A stretch of 9,876 nt of DNA from Actinomycetes bacterium (GTDB lineage Bacteria; Actinomycetota; Actinomycetes; Propionibacteriales; Propionibacteriaceae), in assembly GCA_023437345.1 (NCBI GenBank), contig JAEZGC010000019.1:1-9876 (forward strand). Direction: 5' to 3'. A program made the translations under genes and the position numbers. Shown in pieces: positions 1 to 6,139 of this stretch. Numbering within the stretch: position 1 is the first letter of the stretch; each line of letters starts with the position of its first letter. The notes beneath the pieces were generated by a model. The model was given only the letters and a program-made list of their open reading frames with translations, did not search any database and was not told where the DNA came from.

Positions 1-57
1 TTCGAACCGCGTTACTGGTGAGTGTCCCTCGCATAGTCGGGAGGGACACTCACCACT
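1..57. repeat. Hairpin-bearing repeat, copy 1
   Basis: First of two copies of a 57-bp unit beginning TTCGAACCGCGTTAC. Inside it, TGGTGAGTGTCCCTC at 16-30 is the exact reverse complement of GAGGGACACTCACCA at 41-55, around a 10-nt loop GCATAGTCGG. The unit starts at the window edge, so it may extend further left. It lies beyond the 3' end of nagA, where a terminator or a dispersed palindromic repeat would be expected. No T-tract follows the stem on either strand. Identity of the two copies is seen directly; the role is inference. Confidence 0.85.
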
Positions 58-105
58 GGCGGGGAAAGAGGGGCGGGAGGCGGTGGACTGGGGCGCGAGG
101 ACAGT
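58..105 (+). other. G-rich spacer between the two hairpin repeats
   Basis: The 48-bp spacer is strongly purine-biased on the plus strand. It has G runs at 61-64, 70-73, 75-77 and 90-93, plus several GG pairs. The spacing (loops of about 5, 1 and 12 nt) would allow a G-quadruplex on the plus strand, although the last loop is long. In a high-GC genome such runs can arise by chance. No coding potential is seen. Confidence 0.3.
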
Positions 106-162
106 TTCGAACCGCGTTACTGGTGAGTGTCCCTCGCATAGTCGGGAGGGACACTCACCACT
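106..162. repeat. Hairpin-bearing repeat, copy 2
   Basis: Second copy of the 57-bp unit, identical to the first across its length and offset by 105 bp. The stem arms are at 121-135 and 146-160 with the same 10-nt loop. It begins about 30 nt past the nagA stop codon on the minus strand, so it could end or stabilise the nagBA message. Sequence outside the unit is not conserved between copies beyond a loose G-rich resemblance, so the 57 bp appears to be the mobile or duplicated module. No open reading frame is contained in it. Confidence 0.85.
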
Positions 163-191
163 AGCGCGAGGTGGGGAGACGACAACCCGGG

Positions 192-1307
192 CTACTGCCA
201 GTGGCCGCGCCACAGCACGCGGGTGACCTGCAGGGCGTCGTCGAGGACCACCAGGTCGGCCCGCCTGCCGGGCGCGATCCGTCCCACCTCGGCCAGCCCG
301 AGGTAGTCGGCCGGCACCGTGGTCGCCGCCCGCAGCGCAGGGACGAGCCCGACCCCGGCGGCCACCGCGTTGCGCACCGCGCGGTCGAGGGTGAGCGTCG
401 AGCCGGCGATGGTGTCCTGACCGGCAACCCGGGCCACCCCGCCGCGCACCTCGACGGCCAGCTCGCCGAGCAGGTAGTCGCCGTCCTCGCCGCCGGCAGC
501 CGCCATGGCGTCGGTGATCAGCGCCACCCGGCCCGGGGCGGTCGCCATCACCCAGGCGACAAGTTCAGGTCGGACGTGGACGCCGTCGAGCACCAGCTCG
601 AGCATGACGCGCGGGTCCTGCCACAGCGCGAGGACGGGGCCCGGCGCCCGGTGCCCGAGCCCTGGCATGGCGTTGAACAGGTGGGTGGCGCCGCGGGCAC
701 CGGCGTCGACCGCGGCCCGCGTCGTGTCGTAGTCGGCGTTGCAATGGCCGACCGCCGCAACGCAGCCCCGGCCGGCCATCAGCCGGATCGCCTCCAGCGC
801 GCCCGCCCGCTCCGGGGCGATGGTCGCCATCCGCACCGTGCCGCGACCGGTGTCCAGCAGCGCAGCGACGTCGGGCGCTGCGGGGTCGGCCAACAGCGCT
901 GACGGATGGGCACCCTTGTACTCCTCGGCCAACCAGGGGCCTTCCAGGTGGATCCCGACCAGCTCGCCGGCCTCGACCAGGTCGGCCAGGACGGCAACCT
1001 GGCGGTGCAGGTCGGGCAGCGCGCCGGTGACCAGCGAGGCGACCATCGCCGTGGTGCCCCGCTGCCGGTGGGCGGCGATCGCCACCCTTGCCTGCTCACG
1101 GTCCTCGGTGATGAAGGACGCGCCCCCGCCACCGTGGCAGTGCACGTCGACGTAGCCGGGGGCCAGCACGCCGGGCGCCACCTCGTCCGCCGGACGCGGC
1201 GGCTGCCCCGGCCCGGCGGCCACGATCCGGTCGCCGGCGACCTCGACCCAGCCGGGGACCAGGGCCGGCTCGTCACCCAGCAGCACCCGCTGCCCGCTGA
1301 TCAGCAT
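192..1307 (-). CDS. nagA: N-acetylglucosamine-6-phosphate deacetylase
   Basis: Cytoplasmic enzyme that removes the acetyl group from GlcNAc-6-phosphate, giving glucosamine-6-phosphate for NagB. The 371-aa product has the amidohydrolase layout: a short beta N-terminal part, then HCHGGGG at 56-62, HLEGP with the metal-binding Glu at 122, GHCNADYD with His188, THLFNAM with His209, DGVHV with His244, ITDAM with the catalytic Asp at 266, and IAGSTLTLD near 300. The C-terminus returns to the beta domain (GRIAPGRRADLVVLD), typical of full-length NagA. Its ATG lies 6 bp after the nagB stop, so the two are almost certainly co-transcribed and coupled; the Shine-Dalgarno sequence is weak. Position 189 is Cys where the E. 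coli enzyme has Ser (GHSNA), which is probably harmless. The family call is firm. Confidence 0.96.
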   Translation of the reverse strand: MLISGQRVLLGDEPALVPGWVEVAGDRIVAAGPGQPPRPADEVAPGVLAPGYVDVHCHGGGGASFITEDREQARVAIAAHRQRGTTAMVASLVTGALPDLHRQVAVLADLVEAGELVGIHLEGPWLAEEYKGAHPSALLADPAAPDVAALLDTGRGTVRMATIAPERAGALEAIRLMAGRGCVAAVGHCNADYDTTRAAVDAGARGATHLFNAMPGLGHRAPGPVLALWQDPRVMLELVLDGVHVRPELVAWVMATAPGRVALITDAMAAAGGEDGDYLLGELAVEVRGGVARVAGQDTIAGSTLTLDRAVRNAVAAGVGLVPALRAATTVPADYLGLAEVGRIAPGRRADLVVLDDALQVTRVLWRGHWQ

Positions 1308-1313
1308 CGCCGG

Positions 1314-2105
1314 TCAGATCTCTATCCGCTGCCAGGCGGGCAGGTGGGCGACGGTCTCCTTGTAGTAGTCCTTCAGCGCCAGCCGGGCCGCGGCCGCCTC
1401 GTCCACCACCACCGTCGCGTCCTCGTGAAGCTGCAGCACCGATCCCGGCCACATCGCGGTGATCGGCCCCTCCACCACTGCGGCGACAGCCTCCGCCTTC
1501 GCCTCGCCGGTGGCCACCAGGATGATGTGGCGGGCGGCCATGATCGTCCCCAGTCCCTGCGTGAGGCAGTGCCGCGGCACCTCGTCGATGGAGGCGAAGA
1601 AGCGGGCATTGTCCCGCCGGGTGCGCGCTGTGAGGGTCTTGATGCGGGTGCGGGACGACAGCGAGCTGCTCGGCTCGTTGAAGCCGATGTGCCCGTTGGC
1701 GCCCACCCCGAGGAACTGGATGTCGATCCCACCCGCGGCCTCGATGGCCGCCTCGTAGGCGGGCCCGGCGGACTGCAGGTCCTCGGCGAAGCCGTCAGGG
1801 ACGTGGACCCGCGCCGGGTCGAGGCCCAGCGGGACGGTGACCGTCCGGTGGATCACCTCGTGGTAGCTCTCGGGGTGGCCCTTGGGCAGGCCGACGTACT
1901 CGTCGAGGGCGAACGCCGACGCCCGCGACAGGTCGAGCTCCCCCGCCTCGGCCAGCGCCGCCAGCTCGCGATAGGTCTGCACCGGCGAGGACCCGGTGGC
2001 AACCCCCAGCACGACAGCCGGCCCGATTCCGGCGGCCAGCCTTGCCGCCCTGGCCGCAGCGACCTGGCCGACCCGCTCGCTGGTGGGGCAGATGATGACT
2101 TCCAT
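1314..2105 (-). CDS. nagB: Glucosamine-6-phosphate deaminase
   Basis: Converts glucosamine-6-phosphate to fructose-6-phosphate and ammonia, feeding amino sugars into glycolysis. The 263-aa length is normal for the family. Motifs seen are the phosphate-binding ATGSSP at 36-41, the catalytic FALDEYVGL with Asp68 and Glu69, and GVGANGHIGFNEP at 133-145 with His139 and Glu144. Asn137 stands where E. coli NagB has Asp141; Asn there is as in Bacillus-type NagB, so this copy may lack E. coli-style allostery (inference). The ATG at 2105 is preceded by GAGG 9 nt upstream. It is the first gene of a nagB-nagA pair, 129 bp downstream of the regulator gene on the same strand. Confidence 0.96.
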   Translation of the reverse strand: MEVIICPTSERVGQVAAARAARLAAGIGPAVVLGVATGSSPVQTYRELAALAEAGELDLSRASAFALDEYVGLPKGHPESYHEVIHRTVTVPLGLDPARVHVPDGFAEDLQSAGPAYEAAIEAAGGIDIQFLGVGANGHIGFNEPSSSLSSRTRIKTLTARTRRDNARFFASIDEVPRHCLTQGLGTIMAARHIILVATGEAKAEAVAAVVEGPITAMWPGSVLQLHEDATVVVDEAAAARLALKDYYKETVAHLPAWQRIEI

Positions 2106-2234
2106 GGCGGACTACCTCGTTCTCCTGGCCCGGTCGGGCCGTGGTTCGTCGCCCCGGATCCGGGGCGCCTGCGGGCTGCGCGTGCTGTGGCGACCCGGAG
2201 CCGCAAGCAGTACATCACCGCTTCGCACGCGACT
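2106..2234. promoter_or_regulatory. Regulator-nagB intergenic region with two palindromes
   Basis: Non-coding gap between the regulator stop and the nagB start. It holds a perfect 18-bp palindrome at 2150-2167 (CGCCCCGGATCCGGGGCG) and a hairpin at 2127-2140 (GGCCCG, GT, CGGGCC). Both lie in the likely 5' leader of nagB on the minus strand, with the second about 20 nt before the ATG. They may end regulator transcription, attenuate entry into nagBA or shield the nagB ribosome site. I see no convincing -35/-10 pair for nagB and no second DasR-like operator, so nagBA may also be read from the regulator promoter. Confidence 0.5.
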
Positions 2235-2978
2235 TCACCTTTCGCCCGGACGGGTGCCGGGCAGCAGGTCGCTGCGCAGCTCCATGTGGAGCTGGTAGCG
2301 GTCGCCGCGGTAGCGGGAGACCACGTGTTCGACCGGACGCCCGGCAGCGCGGGACTCCCGGCGGAACACCAGCAGGGGTGTGCCGGCAGGGGCGGCGAGC
2401 AGTCCGGCCACGTCGGGCGAGGCGCTGTCCGCCCACAGCACCTGCACCGCACTGTCGATCCAGTAGCCGTACTCCTCGCCGAGGATCCGGTACAGCGATT
2501 CGCCCTCCAGGTCGTGCTGGTCGAGGCCGGGCAGCGCGGGCCCGGGGTACCAACCGTCCTCATGGGCCAGCGGCTGGCCGTCGGCGAGCCGGATCCTGGT
2601 GATCCGCCACGCCGGGTCCGACGTGCCAAGGCCGAGCGCCCCCGCCACCTCCGATGGCGGACGCCGCAGCTCGACCCCAAGCAGCCTCGTGGACGGCGTG
2701 AGGCCTCGCCGTCGCATGTCGGCGGTGAACGACGCCAGGTGCAGGGTCGACTCGACGCGGGGTCGCAGGGCGAAGGTGCCCAGCCCCTGGGTCCGGTGCA
2801 GCACACCGTCGGCCACCAGGCCGTCGATGGCCTTCCTGACCGTTGCGCGGGACACCCCGTGGGCCTGCATGAGCTCGCGCTCGGACGGGATCGCCTGGCC
2901 GGGCACGCAGAGCGCGATGATCCGGTCCCGCAGCTGACGGTGCTTGGGCACCGGGCCGGTGAACAGCTCGTCCGCCAT
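2235..2978 (-). CDS. GntR/UTRA transcriptional regulator, DasR/NagR-like
   Basis: 247-aa predicted repressor of the HutC/DasR branch of GntR. Residues 11-70 form the winged helix (PKHRQLRDRI, PSERELMQAHGVSRATVRKAIDGL, GLGTF). Residues about 75-235 are a UTRA effector domain, known in DasR and NagR to bind amino-sugar phosphates (STLHLASFTADMRRRGL start; VEHVVSRYRGDRYQ end). The ATG at 2978 is chosen over the GTG at 2996 because only the former has a purine-rich GGTGGGGTGG upstream, and the helix-turn-helix still begins normally. It sits upstream of nagBA and divergent to a PTS IIA gene, which fits control of GlcNAc uptake and use. A DasR-like operator lies in its own leader, suggesting autoregulation. 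Whether it acts globally like DasR or only locally cannot be told. Confidence 0.9.
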   Translation of the reverse strand: MADELFTGPVPKHRQLRDRIIALCVPGQAIPSERELMQAHGVSRATVRKAIDGLVADGVLHRTQGLGTFALRPRVESTLHLASFTADMRRRGLTPSTRLLGVELRRPPSEVAGALGLGTSDPAWRITRIRLADGQPLAHEDGWYPGPALPGLDQHDLEGESLYRILGEEYGYWIDSAVQVLWADSASPDVAGLLAAPAGTPLLVFRRESRAAGRPVEHVVSRYRGDRYQLHMELRSDLLPGTRPGER

Positions 2979-3010
2979 GACCACCCCACCATCCACCGTA
3001 GCTTGTGCGT

Positions 3011-3026
3011 ACTGGTACGTACCACT
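3011..3026. promoter_or_regulatory. DasR/NagR-like operator (dre-like site)
   Basis: ACTGGTACGTACCACT contains the perfect 12-bp palindrome TGGTACGTACCA at 3013-3024. The established Streptomyces dre consensus is ACTGGTCTAGACCACT. All six outer bases on each side match and only the four central bases differ, so 12 of 16 agree. The site lies just downstream of the predicted minus-strand start point for the regulator, and at about -43 to -28 of the predicted plus-strand promoter. The ACGTACC core recurs at 3044-3050, possibly as a half-site over the promoters. Assignment to the adjacent regulator is inference. Confidence 0.75.
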
Positions 3027-3034
3027 GGCTGCCC

Positions 3035-3063
3035 ATCATGCTAACGTACCGGTCAGGTGTCAA
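3035..3063 (-). promoter_or_regulatory. Predicted promoter of the GntR regulator
   Basis: On the minus strand there is a perfect -35 TTGACA (3063 to 3058), a 17-nt spacer, and CATGAT (3040 to 3035) as -10. CATGAT matches TATAAT at four positions, including the key A2 and T6. Transcription would start near 3028 and leave a leader of about 50 nt that includes the operator at 3026-3011. That is a position where bound repressor would block the start. Confidence 0.6.
3039..3047 (+). promoter_or_regulatory. Predicted extended -10 promoter for the IIB remnant/crr
   Basis: TGCTAACGT gives an extended -10 (TGN followed by TANNNT) on the plus strand. No good -35 is found 16-18 nt upstream, where the operator lies instead, so the extended element would have to compensate. 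Transcription would begin near 3053 and leave about 36 nt of leader before the ATG at 3090. It overlaps the divergent regulator promoter. Confidence 0.4.
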
Positions 3064-3089
3064 TCCCACCCCAGTCAGAGAGGACCCAG

Positions 3090-3167
3090 ATGGCAAGCAA
3101 GGCAGAGCAGACCGTCGCCGGGCTCGGCGGCGCTGGCAACATCGAAGCTACGGGGGCCCTGCTGTGA
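3090..3167 (+). pseudogene. Truncated PTS EIIB-like ORF (25 aa), leader of crr
   Basis: An ATG at 3090, preceded at 5 nt by a strong Shine-Dalgarno AGAGAGGA (3077-3084), opens a 25-codon frame. It begins MASKAEQTVAGLGGAGNIE and ends TGALL. This resembles the first helix and GGxxNI turn of glucose-family PTS IIB proteins (E. coli IIB: GGKENITNLDACITRLR). The following CITRLR segment with the phosphorylated Cys and about 50 further residues are absent. The TGA at 3165-3167 overlaps the GTG start of the IIA gene (GTGA), the way an intact IIB gene would be coupled to it. The simplest reading is an in-frame internal deletion of a IIB gene, leaving a short ORF that still delivers ribosomes to crr. 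It could instead be a chance leader peptide or an assembly fault. Homology was judged by eye on about 19 residues. Confidence 0.6.
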
Positions 3168-3610
3168 CCGCCGTGCAGGCCCCGTGCGCGGGCACCGTGA
3201 TAGCGATCACTGACGTCGAGGACCCGGTCTTCGCCGGCCAGATGGTGGGACCCGGGGTCGGGATCCGTCCGGCCGCCGGCCGCACCACAGTGGTCTCCCC
3301 CGTCTCGGGGACCATCGTCAAACTCCACCCCCACGCTCTCGCGATGGCAACCGCGGACGGTGCCGGGGTGCTGGTGCACCTGGGCATCGACACCGTGTCG
3401 CTGAACGGCGAGGGGTTCGAACTCCACGCCAGCGACGGTGCCACCATCTCGGCCGGCGACCCGGTGATCACCTGGGATCCTGCCGACATCGTCGCCCGCG
3501 GGTTCAGCAGCACAGTGATCGTCGTCGCCCTCGACCGGCCCGCCGATTCGGTCACCTCGAACGTGGTGGGCTCCGAGGTCAGCGCCGGGGACGTGCTTTT
3601 CGAGCTCTGA
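3164..3610 (+). CDS. crr: PTS glucose-family EIIA component
   Basis: 148-aa soluble phosphocarrier of the glucose/GlcNAc PTS family. It takes phosphate from HPr and passes it to an EIIB partner, and may also serve in regulation. Seen in the sequence: APCAGTV at the start, DPVFAGQMVGPGVGI near 18-34, SGTIVKLHPHA with His57, and GVLVHLGIDT with His72. Their 15-residue spacing equals His75 and His90 of E. coli IIA-Glc, making His72 the phosphorylated residue. GEGFELH and GDPVITWD complete the fold. The GTG at 3164 is chosen because the IIA domain begins right there and it overlaps the stop of the IIB-like ORF; upstream residues in the same frame look unlike protein. No IIC permease or intact IIB is in the window, so partners must be encoded elsewhere. 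A GlcNAc role is inferred from nagBA and the shared operator. Confidence 0.92.
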   Translation: MTAVQAPCAGTVIAITDVEDPVFAGQMVGPGVGIRPAAGRTTVVSPVSGTIVKLHPHALAMATADGAGVLVHLGIDTVSLNGEGFELHASDGATISAGDPVITWDPADIVARGFSSTVIVVALDRPADSVTSNVVGSEVSAGDVLFEL

Positions 3611-3628
3611 TCCCGACCCAGGTTCACC

Positions 3629-3662
3629 GCGCGCGGCATCGGAGTCCTCCGGTGCCGCGCGC
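3629..3662. terminator. Bidirectional hairpin terminator
   Basis: A 16-bp inverted repeat has arms at 3629-3644 and 3647-3662 (GCGCGCGGCATCGGAG and its partner), with one T:G position and only TC between them; the real loop must take in the closest pairs. It lies between the crr stop and the stop of the convergent permease gene. No T-tract is present, as is common for terminators in high-GC actinobacteria. Confidence 0.7.
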
Positions 3663-3668
3663 CGGGCT

Positions 3669-5384
3669 TCAGCGGGAGGGCCTGACGATCTTCGTCTTCT
3701 CCGCGGTCCCGGCCTTGCGGGCCGCCTCCTCGCGCTGCAGCGCTGCCTGCTCGGCCTTGAGTTCGTCCATGTTGAAGGTGCCGCGCAGCAGGACGAAGAC
3801 CACGCCGGCGATCCCCAGCGACCACGTCACCGGCATCCCCAGCACCATCGGCAGGGTGACCGCGGCCACCACGTCGATGCCGCGGAACAGGTTGAACACC
3901 AGGGTGGGCGGCATAGCGCCGGACTCGGTGGCCATCATTGGAACACCGAAGTCGACCCGCTTGGCGGTCACCCAGCGCACCGCGCCGAACAGGCCCGCCA
4001 CGGCGGTCACCAGGGAGGCGAGGGCGCCGGCCAGTAGCGGACGGTCGGCACCGGTCTGCGCGATCCCGACAAAGGCCGGGGTGGCCAGCGCCGCCCACAG
4101 CAGCGCCAGGCCCGCCGGCACCGCCATCGCGGCGGTCCGCATCGCCGAGGTCTTGAAGGGCATCGTCCGGGCCAGGCCGCCGCTGCGGGTCAGCACCCGC
4201 AGGCTGCCGAGGAACGGCACCATCGCCACCACAAGGCCGAGCCCGCTGACCAGCGGGTTCAGCTGGCTCATCCGAAGTGCGTCGGCGGCGTACGGGACCA
4301 CAAGGCTGACCGCCAGCGCTATCCACGGCTTGGGGTAGCGCCACAACCGCTCGAGGTCGCGCCAGATCAACGCCCGGATGCCCAGCCACCTGCCCTTGGT
4401 GGGATGGACGTGGCCGCGCGCGGCGGCGTCCCGCTCGACGAGGATGTCGCGGATCAGGCCGAAGTCGAGGGCGAACATCGCGCCCTGCATGCCGGCCACC
4501 AGCGAGCCGCCGGACAGCAGCCGGGCGCGGCGGATCTGCTCGAGCCGGCTCCCCGCCACCACGAGGCCGGCGACCAGCGCGGCCACCGCTGCCGCCGCAA
4601 CCGCGGCCACCACCCAGACCGCGCGGTCGAGTTGCGCCCCGGCAGCGGCCGGCAGCCAGCCGGCAGCTATCGAGACCACGAACAGCAGCACCACCAGGGT
4701 GGCCAGCGCGAACAGCCACAGCAGGCCGCGCACCCGCACTGTCCGCTCCACGCCCTGCTCGGCGCCGGCGACCGCCATCAGCGCGGCGCTGCCCAGCCCG
4801 GCGGCCGCCGTCCACAGCAGCAGCGGGCCGACCGACATCCCGACCAGGGCCGAGACCAGCGCGGTCAGCGCGGCGGCCAGCACCCCGGCGATCACCACGA
4901 CAAGGACGAGCCGGCCGCGCAGCAGCCGACGACGGCTGAGCGGCGCGTCCATCAGCCAGAAGCCCTCAGCAGCCGAGGCGAGGACCGGTCCGAAGAGCCG
5001 GGCCGCCGACAGGGTGAGGGCGAAGCAGGCCAGCACCATCGCTGTCGGCATCGTCAGCCGGGCCACGCCGCACTGTTCGGTGGTGCACGCCGACGCGCCG
5101 GATTGGGCGCTCAGGATCACGTTGACCGCCATCGCGCCGAGCAGGACGATGCTGAACACCGCCACGTAGCCGTCCTGCAGCACCTCGCCGAGGGTGCGGG
5201 TGGCGCGGCCGTGGCGCCACAGCTTGATCTGGTCGTGCAGGTCCTTCTCGTCGACTTCGCTGGTGTCGGACGAGACGAAGAAGAACTCGGGGGCGGGTTC
5301 GGGCTCGGTGATCGGCGGTGCGGCCGGCTCGGCCGCCGGTTCGACGACCGCAGAGCGGATCAGCTTGCGGGACTTCTTGCTCAT
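3669..5384 (-). CDS. ABC transporter permease-like membrane protein
   Basis: 571-aa integral membrane protein, probably the membrane partner of the ATPase gene it overlaps (ATGA at 5384-5381). Residues 1-60 are charged and Pro/Glu/Ala-rich, predicted cytoplasmic. About 11-12 hydrophobic segments follow (roughly 72-92, 110-130, 158-180, 186-206, 219-241, 253-277, 353-369, 377-396, 417-440, 449-470, 503-517, 522-535), with a soluble stretch at 280-350. The C-terminal 538-560 is a charged, likely helical tail. Cys100 and Cys105 lie in the loop after the first segment and could form a disulfide. The region around 478-505 (DFGVPMMATESGAMPPTLVF) looks like a family signature. I think it resembles the actinobacterial DUF6297 family, but this is from memory. 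Substrate unknown; export of a lipid, peptide or drug is possible. Confidence 0.75.
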   Translation of the reverse strand: MSKKSRKLIRSAVVEPAAEPAAPPITEPEPAPEFFFVSSDTSEVDEKDLHDQIKLWRHGRATRTLGEVLQDGYVAVFSIVLLGAMAVNVILSAQSGASACTTEQCGVARLTMPTAMVLACFALTLSAARLFGPVLASAAEGFWLMDAPLSRRRLLRGRLVLVVVIAGVLAAALTALVSALVGMSVGPLLLWTAAAGLGSAALMAVAGAEQGVERTVRVRGLLWLFALATLVVLLFVVSIAAGWLPAAAGAQLDRAVWVVAAVAAAAVAALVAGLVVAGSRLEQIRRARLLSGGSLVAGMQGAMFALDFGLIRDILVERDAAARGHVHPTKGRWLGIRALIWRDLERLWRYPKPWIALAVSLVVPYAADALRMSQLNPLVSGLGLVVAMVPFLGSLRVLTRSGGLARTMPFKTSAMRTAAMAVPAGLALLWAALATPAFVGIAQTGADRPLLAGALASLVTAVAGLFGAVRWVTAKRVDFGVPMMATESGAMPPTLVFNLFRGIDVVAAVTLPMVLGMPVTWSLGIAGVVFVLLRGTFNMDELKAEQAALQREEAARKAGTAEKTKIVRPSR

Positions 5385-6055
5385 TCGGCCTCGTCGTCGC
5401 CGGTGGGGAGGGCGGCCTCGAACCCCGCCAGGCGGACCACCCGGGAGGCCACCGCGTCGACCAGCGCCGGCTCGTGGCTGGCCATCAGGATCGCCAGGCC
5501 GCGGGCCCGTTCGGCCTTCAACCGCTCGGCCAGCCAGGCCACGCCCTCGGTGTCGAGGCGCTGCTCGGGCTCGTCGAGGATCAGCAGGGAGCGCGGCCTG
5601 ACGAATGCCGTCGCCAGGGCGAGTCGGCGCCGCTGGCCCGACGACAGGGTGGCCGGCAACTGGCCGGACTGGGGCACAAGCTGCACCTCGTGCAGCACCT
5701 CGTCCACAGCTGCCTCGGCGTCCGGGATGCCGTGCGCCCTGGCGAGCAGGTCGAGGTGCTCGACCACTGACAGGTCGGGGAAGAAGTCGAGGTCATCGAT
5801 CACCGTGGCGACCTCGCGGCGGATCTCGGGGTTGGTCTCGCTGACCTGGACGCCCTTCACCGTGACGGTGCCCTCGTCGGGGCGCTCGGCGCCGACCACG
5901 CAGCGCAGCACCGTCGACTTGCCGGCGCCATTGCGGCCGGTCAGGGCCACCGCCTCGCCCGCGTGGACCTCGAGATTGAAGTTGTCCACGATCACCACCG
6001 GCCCGAAAGCCTTCCGCAGGCCGGTGATCTTGAGCACCGGGGTCCGTTTCGCCAT
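5381..6055 (-). CDS. ABC transporter ATP-binding protein
   Basis: 224-aa single-domain ATPase. Walker A is GRNGAGKST at 40-48, the signature is LSSGQRRRLALA at 137-148, Walker B is LLILDEP at 157-163, and the switch His is 194 (ASH). The Q-loop position, normally a Gln, reads VIDDLDFFPDLS at 85-96, with acidic residues and no Gln. This recalls some exporter ATPases that carry VIDEP-like sequence there. The D-loop is QRLD. The ATG at 6055 is chosen because the ABC domain begins a few residues later and all sequence further upstream in frame is antisense to menG. The stop overlaps the permease start by ATGA, so the two are translated together and very probably form one transporter. At 224 aa it is a typical small ABC-2-like ATPase. 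Confidence 0.92.
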   Translation of the reverse strand: MAKRTPVLKITGLRKAFGPVVIVDNFNLEVHAGEAVALTGRNGAGKSTVLRCVVGAERPDEGTVTVKGVQVSETNPEIRREVATVIDDLDFFPDLSVVEHLDLLARAHGIPDAEAAVDEVLHEVQLVPQSGQLPATLSSGQRRRLALATAFVRPRSLLILDEPEQRLDTEGVAWLAERLKAERARGLAILMASHEPALVDAVASRVVRLAGFEAALPTGDDEAE

Positions 6056-6139
6056 GGCTGAGATTGTCCCCCACCCGTCGGCTCGTCGCGAATCGGGGCC
6101 ACGGCGGCGGTCGTCGTCGCCGCGTGGCAGGCTAGTCCC
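6056..6139. promoter_or_regulatory. Divergent promoter region of the ABC pair and menG
   Basis: This 84-bp gap serves genes leaving in both directions. On the minus strand GACAAT (6068 to 6063) lies 7 nt before the ATPase ATG, with a weak TTCGCG 18 nt upstream of it. This spacing would give a leaderless message. On the plus strand CAGGCT (6128-6133) lies 6 nt before the menG GTG, also fitting leaderless initiation; GGCAGG at 6126-6131 could instead act as a weak ribosome site. No operator palindrome stands out. Confidence 0.35.

Noticed and set aside
1..162. A CRISPR array
   Set aside because: There are only two copies, the unit is 57 bp with a long internal stem, and no cas genes are present.
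2979..2996. A GTG start for the regulator at 2996
   Set aside because: No ribosome site lies before it, whereas the ATG at 2978 has a G-rich sequence upstream and gives a normal N-terminus.
906..3044. A 712-codon plus-strand open frame
   Set aside because: It lies antisense to nagA, nagB and the regulator, all with clear family motifs. Its translation is low-complexity and rich in Arg, Gly and Pro, as high-GC shadows are.
3005..3163. A longer N-terminus for the IIA protein in the same frame
   Set aside because: The residues are unlike any IIA and overlap the promoter, operator and IIB-like ORF. The GTG at 3164 starts exactly at the domain.
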